A stretch of 64,000 bases of DNA from Daucus carota subsp. sativus (lineage: Eukaryota > Streptophyta > Magnoliopsida > Apiales > Apiaceae). Shown here one piece after another: positions 59,345-64,000 of this stretch. The stretch covers positions 31,980,527 to 32,044,526 of the forward strand of contig NC_030384.2 in NCBI RefSeq assembly GCF_001625215.2. The letters are read 5' to 3'. The translations under genes were made by a program, and so were the position numbers. Each line of letters begins with the position of its first letter. Within the stretch, counting starts at the first letter, position 1. The notes beneath the pieces were generated by a model. The model worked only from the letters and a program-made list of their open reading frames with translations. It did not search any database and had not been told where the DNA came from.

Positions 59345-59815
59345 GATGAAGACGTTTTTCCACTTTTCAAGTACTCTGGAAATTGACCTGACTTTAGCTT
59401 TTTTCCTAGTTTTTTTCTAATGTCTGTATTATGGCAAGGGTGTGGTGGCTTTTCAGAGCTTTAAAATAATTGTCAGGATACAAACAAGTTGGTATACTGG
59501 TATTCTCTAAGATTAAAAACCAAAGTCATTTGATATTTGACATTCTCTGTTAGAGACAGACTTCTAATCATAATGCAAGTTTCATTTCTTCAGTTTATCT
59601 ATATGTTCATATTTTAAATTTTTTCATACGGCTGAGACGGATATCAAAAATAAAAGCAAGAAAGAAGAACAATTACAGGATTTATAATATTTTGTAAACA
59701 GCTCAAGTTACATTTAAGAAAATATAAACAAGGCCACGGGGTATGAAAGTTAAATAACGTACATGAAGGTACTAACTCCAGAAAGTAGTCTTCTTTGAGC
59801 TACAAGGGCCTACGA
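59345..59815. other. 3' flanks of two convergent genes (NodGS and LTPG)
   Basis: 471 bp between the two stop codons. It holds both 3' UTRs; AATAAA-like sequences are seen in both directions. The transcripts may overlap at their 3' ends. Confidence 0.5.
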
Positions 59816-60572
59816 CTAATATACAGATAGAACGAAAGCCACAAAGAAAGCCAGAGATGTCGTATATTCACGTCCGATAGAGGACACAAATTTTGCATTT
59901 GCTCCACTTGCTTTCGAATCAGCATCCGGGGCGGCATCAGCTTCTGCATCGCCATCTTGGCTGGAATCACTATCTGCAGCTGCAGGCGGCGATTCACTGT
60001 CTAAGCTTGCAGTCTTGGCTTTGCCTGGAGTGCTTTGAGTTTTAGCATCTTCGACTGATGCTGCTGCATTAACCAAAACAAATAAAAATTGTCAATGTTA
60101 TGTATCGTATAAAGGGCATGCAGAACTGTCTTTAATGAAAAAGTGGTCTCCATAGAACTCAACCTGGCGATGATTAATACTAATATAAGAAGTTACCTGG
60201 GCCGGTCGCGTTGCAGACAGCAATGTCAAAGGTTTCGTTACAAGCCTTGGGAAGTTTCATGATATCGTCCATGGAAACATTAAGAGATCCCCTGACAAGG
60301 GGATTGTTAAAGGTATCACAAATGCATTTGGTATCGTTGGTGATGAGTTGCTTGAGGGGGATGCAGCAATTGGCCGGAGGCGGCGCGGGCCCCGGCACCA
60401 GAAAGGGTTGGCATGGAAGGAGTTTCTCCATGCACGAAACGCTTGAACCACCCATCATGCCACCAAGATAATCACCCAGATCTGCGTCAAATGAGGAGGA
60501 TGATACACACAATGTAACACATGAAGACATCAGGATACAAAGCACTAGAACCAACTTTGTGTTTTCCATCAT
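59816..60572 (-). CDS. GPI-anchored non-specific lipid transfer protein (LTPG-like)
   Basis: Two exons (60197-60572, 59816-60063) join in frame to about 207 residues. The order is a signal peptide (KLVLVLCILMSSCVTLCVSS), an eight-cysteine LTP domain (SC...LPC, NCC, CIC, KAC, AVC), an acidic Ser/Ala/Asp-rich linker and a hydrophobic C-terminus (SLAFFVAFVLSVY). The last fits a GPI-attachment signal. LTPG proteins sit on the outer face of the plasma membrane and help deliver cuticular or suberin lipids. The splice at CCA-G|CA is supported by the donor GTAACTTC and acceptor TTAATGCAG. The member within the family (YLS3-like or xylogen-like) is uncertain. It is tail to tail with NodGS. Confidence 0.88.
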
Positions 60573-61271
60573 GCACTATTTGTATGTATTATGATCTCAA
60601 TATCGCAGAACATGCAAAAATAATTTATTCAAGAGGAGGATATCAAAACACAATTTATTTTTGTGCTTGGTATAGAGAAGGATGAATGGAGGCTGATGAA
60701 TACATAGCAAACTCATTTGCTATAATTAGTCGCCAACTTATTTTGCTTTAATGTCAGCCCTCACTATTTTTAAATTTTTTTCGACAACAAATAGCCTGGA
60801 TTTTGTAATTTACTTCGCATAACGGCGCCCCTCATACTACTATTAATGTATATATTCATGGAAGGTGCATCTTGAAATCAATTTGAATTGTAATCCGGGA
60901 AGTTTGGAGCTTTTTCAAGAACTTGAATCTAACCATTATAAACCACCCCTTATTTGTATGTTCAGCTTTCACCAACTTTGATTTTCACCAACTTTTAAAT
61001 TTCTTAAAATCTATACTCATTTCAGGTAGCTTAATAAATAGCTTTGATAATGATAACCTTTTCATTTTAGCTTTATCAAGATTAAAATTATGACTTATGA
61101 TTTAACGATGTGATAAATTGAGAATTTGAAATATTTATTTGTATAATTTTGACTTATTAATTATTTATGAATTATTAAAAATATAATAATAAAAATGAAA
61201 GTGATTTATGAAAAATTTATGACTTATGACTAATTTTTATCAAAAAAAATTAAATCAATTAAAAAAATATT
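60573..61271. other. Promoter of the LTPG gene and AT-rich intergenic DNA
   Basis: No other feature is recognised. The last nine bases (AAAAATATT) are the target duplication of the next element. Confidence 0.45.
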
Positions 61272-62223
61272 GGGAAATCTACAAAACTACCTACCTTTTC
61301 TTTTATTGTTTTCAAAAATACTACCTTCCAGAATTATTTTTAAAAATACCTTTTCATAAAAAAAAAATTCAAAAATACTGTTTGTAACTTTTGCAACCTC
61401 ATTTGCAACTACAGGCGGCGCTAGCCGTGTTGCAACCTCTTTTGCAACTTCATATGCAGCTGAATTCCTGATTTCAAGTTCCAGTTTTCAAATGTCATTT
61501 TCGACCTCATTTTCAGAATCGATATATATATCGATTCCGAAAATGAGGTCGAAAATGACATTTGAAAACTGGAACTTGAAATTAGGATTTGTAATTGCAT
61601 ATATGGTTGTATATGGTTGTATTCAGTTGCATATGGTTGCATTCAGTTGATTCTATTGTAATCTAATGGCCCCGCCAGGGGCACACCATACATCTGTTGT
61701 TACTTACAGTTTTCAGTTGCATTTAGTTGCAACTGAGGTTGCAAAAGTTGCAACTGCAGTTGCAACCTCATTTGCAACTTTTGCAACCTCATTTACAACT
61801 ATATATAGTTTTCAGTTGCATTTAGTTGCAACTGGGGTTGCAAATGAAGTTGCAACTGCAGTTGCAAAAGTTGCAACTGCAGTTTGCAACTGCAGTTGCA
61901 ACTTCATTTGCAACCTCATTTGCAACTTATGCAACTTACAGTTTTCAGCTGAACTAGTTGCAGTTGCAACAGTTGCAACTTTCTATTTTTATTTGCAACT
62001 TTTGCAACCTCATTTGCAACTTTTACAAACTCATTTGCAACTTTTGCAACCTCATTTGCAACTTTTACGGCTGCGCCGCCCAAGGTTGCAAATGAGGTTG
62101 CAAAAGTTGCAAATCGTATTTTTGAAAAAAAAATTTTATGAAAAGGTGTTTTTAAAAACAATGAAAAAGATGGTAGTATTTTTAAAAAAATAATTTTACA
62201 GATGGGTATTTTTAAAAGATCCC
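61272..62223 (+). mobile_element. MULE-type MITE, copy 2 (TTGCAAC-rich, with intact palindrome)
   Basis: It has the same family and orientation as 28448-29310. It begins GGGAAATCTACAAAACTACC and ends TTTTTAAAAGATCCC. A perfect 9-bp target duplication AAAAATATT flanks it (61263-61271, 62224-62232). Unlike copy 1 it keeps a 120-bp palindrome (61467-61586) centred on ATATATAT. The 175-codon ORF at 61666-62193 is a translation of the TTGCAAC repeats and is not a gene. Confidence 0.92.
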
Positions 62224-62232
62224 AAAAATATT

Positions 62233-63015
62233 TCAAACTAACTTTTCAGAAAGACTTATTTCTGATTTTAAATTAATCCGTGACTTATTTATATAAAGTT
62301 TTTAGTTTAAAACGAGAAACAATACTAAATCCATGATAAACACGCTCAATATGTATAGCTTAGTCCCAGTTTGTTTTTCCTTAAGTTAACTTATATATAT
62401 TGGTTTAAATGATTTTAGTTAATTTTGGATCAACCAGCTTAGATAATTTTAGTTATTATTGGTTATTAATTTTTTTTGAAAAAGTAATTAATCGAGTATT
62501 ATATTTGTCAATTTGTCTATTCTATATGTGAATTGTTTATATTAAACATTCTGTTATATTACTAATATAATTAGTAAGTTTTCATTATTTTTAAGTTATT
62601 AGTTAATTTTTAGTTATTCGTCAGGGATATATATACACAATAAACTAAATACAAACCATGCGATTAAGTAGAATGGGAGAAGTTTTGGTATCGGGAATGA
62701 ACCCCGGGATGGGGCTAGACGAGGTCTAAGTGGGGTCTAGTAGGGTCGGGGCGAGGTCTAGTGGGACCATGATGGGACCAAGTTTGGCTCTTAAAATTAT
62801 TTGGAGCCTGTTCAGGGTTTGTGCGGAGCCTTAGCAAGGCCTTATTGGGCTCGGGGTGGATTGAGTGGCCGCGAGGATGGCCCCTAGCTAGGTGGGTGAT
62901 GACATATAGGGGGCATGTGATGTCATGTAGGTATAGTTTCTGTTGGTTTGTACTTTGTATTTTAGTTTTTGTTTTAGTAGTTTGTATTCGAGCAATTGCC
63001 AATACACACATTAGT
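62233..63015. other. AT-rich DNA followed by a G-rich degenerate repeat
   Basis: 62690-62900 has recurring phrases such as GGGGTCTAG, GAGGTCTAGTGGG and GGACCATGATGGGACC, a degenerate short-period repeat rich in G on the plus strand. The minus-strand ORF over it (about 62715-63056) is proline/arginine-rich and looks like a composition artefact. Confidence 0.45.
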
Positions 63016-63019
63016 GATC

Positions 63020-63600
63020 TAATACAACCAACTCTTAAATAAAAATTAAAAATCAATACGATTCTAGTGATATTTTTTTTTTTTAGAATTTAATGATATT
63101 CTCTTTAGAATTTAGTTATTTGCGTTGTAGAAATTGGTAAAAATCTGCGGATCTATTTTTGTTGTCGATTCAGGTGGTGGTGGTGGAAGGGTGATGGATA
63201 TGGAAGAAGTTTTTGGCTTTGTTCTACCGTTTCTGACAAAAAGACAGAATCGAGCTATACCTTTACAATTACCTGGGGAGATGGTGGATGTGAGGATGAC
63301 GGAGTCATTGAAGTGAGGATTGAGATGGGGACGGTGGTTGAGGTGAGAGTGGATTTAGTGGTGATAGATATAATTGAGGTGGACATGGACATAATGGTTA
63401 TGAAGGAGACGGACGGCATGGAGGTGGAGATAATGATGACGGAGGTGACGATGGAGATGGGGTCAAAGAAGATGGAGTTGGAGATGGCATTCTTAGAGAA
63501 ATTAGTGGTATTTGTTTAAAAAATTAGTGATATTTCAACTAAGTTTTAGTTTGTAGAATAAAAGTGATTTTTAGTAAAATAAAATTAGTGTCGCGTTTAT
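63020..63600. repeat. GGTGG/GATGGAGGT-rich dispersed repeat, copy 2
   Basis: It parallels 38990-39560: AAATAAAAATTAAAAATCAA, TTTAGTGATATT-like phrases, GCGTTGTAGAAATTGGT, then a purine-rich minisatellite core (63165-63490) of GGTGGTGG, GATGGAGG and GAGGTGG words. The 68-codon ORF at 63313-63519, rich in Met, Glu and Val, is a product of this low complexity. Confidence 0.5.
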
Positions 63601-64000
63601 CACTTAACAATTATTAATAGTTTATATTAATTTATGTATTATTAAATTTTAGGAAAACTAAACTTTCATTTAACAAACTCCTCTTTTTAATTAGATATTA
63701 TATTCGATACTATCTATTATTGGAAGAAAATAGTTTGGCAAAAAAAATATTATTGACTTACTATTTTGTTAGTTGTATTATGTTGAATATATTTGATTAC
63801 TATATTTAATTTATAATTCTTATAATTTGTTAGTCGTGTTTGATTTTATTTATATAGAAAGTTAATTTTTAATTTAAAATAAAATATTATTTTTAGATGC
63901 CAAACTTAAAGTCCAGTCAAAGCAAGCGGGCTCATATACGTCAGATGTCAATCTGTCATGTTACTATTGTTATCACGGTCTGGGTGGAGCTTGAAGAAGT
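63601..64000. other. AT-rich DNA at the window end, nothing recognised
   Basis: No coding, RNA or repeat feature that I can support. Confidence 0.45.

Noticed and set aside
61666-62193. 175-codon ORF starting MAPPGAHHTS
   Set aside because: It is the translation of TTGCAAC-type repeats inside a MULE MITE; the same frame appears, shorter, in the copy at 28.8 kb.
63313-63519. 68-codon ORF rich in Met, Glu and Val
   Set aside because: It comes from a GATGGAGGT low-complexity tract in a dispersed repeat.

Overview
This is plant nuclear DNA, almost certainly from a eudicot. The genes carry GT-AG introns, the intergenic DNA is AT-rich, and MITEs are dense. The gene content is plant-specific: a PLATZ factor, a plastid NCS1 nucleobase transporter, UGT73-type glycosyltransferases, NodGS, a GPI-anchored lipid transfer protein and an IPS1/At4-type phosphate-starvation RNA. 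I cannot name the species; an asterid is only a guess. All functional calls come from recognising motifs by eye, and no database search was run.

Layout. 1-2.4 kb: 3' exons of a DBP5/LOS4-type DEAD-box helicase whose 5' half lies off the window. 2.4-9.6 kb: transposon-rich DNA (hAT, Stowaway, nested Tourist-like elements, long-TIR elements) plus a possible relic of an NCS1 gene. 9.6-10.8 kb: a four-exon PLATZ gene. 10.8-15.4 kb: more MITEs, including a hAT element abutting a Stowaway. 15.5-17.2 kb: intronless NCS1/PLUTO transporter. 18.4-24.8 kb: a giant NT-C2/coiled-coil protein gene with a perfect-register 5 x 255 bp internal repeat. 27.0-27.5 kb: a TATA box, a P1BS site and a bulged miR399-complementary motif, together marking an IPS1/At4/TPSI1-family target-mimic RNA. 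28.4-32.7 kb: repeats, including the first of two MULE-type MITEs. 32.7-34.3 kb: six-exon pectin methylesterase gene, followed by a broken duplicate of its exon 5. 34.6-45.2 kb: a minus-strand UGT73-type cluster (three full-length genes and one pseudogene), the first gene overlapping the PME relic. 47.1-47.9 kb: a mirror-image pair of 394-bp MITEs. 48.2-59.3 kb: 18-exon NodGS gene containing an AT-AC (U12-type) intron. 59.8-60.6 kb: GPI-anchored LTP gene on the opposite strand, tail to tail with NodGS. 61.3-64 kb: the second MULE MITE and low-complexity repeats.

Working together. There is no operon-like pathway, as expected for a plant chromosome. The UGT genes form a tandem array by local duplication in which the active-site residues have decayed unevenly. 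The PME locus has been duplicated in pieces on both sides. The most notable finding is the miR399 target-mimic RNA, which has no meaningful ORF and which a protein-based annotation would miss. Next are the U12 intron of NodGS, the 85-residue coiled-coil repeat, and the UGT whose C-terminus is read from the antisense strand of a PME pseudo-exon.
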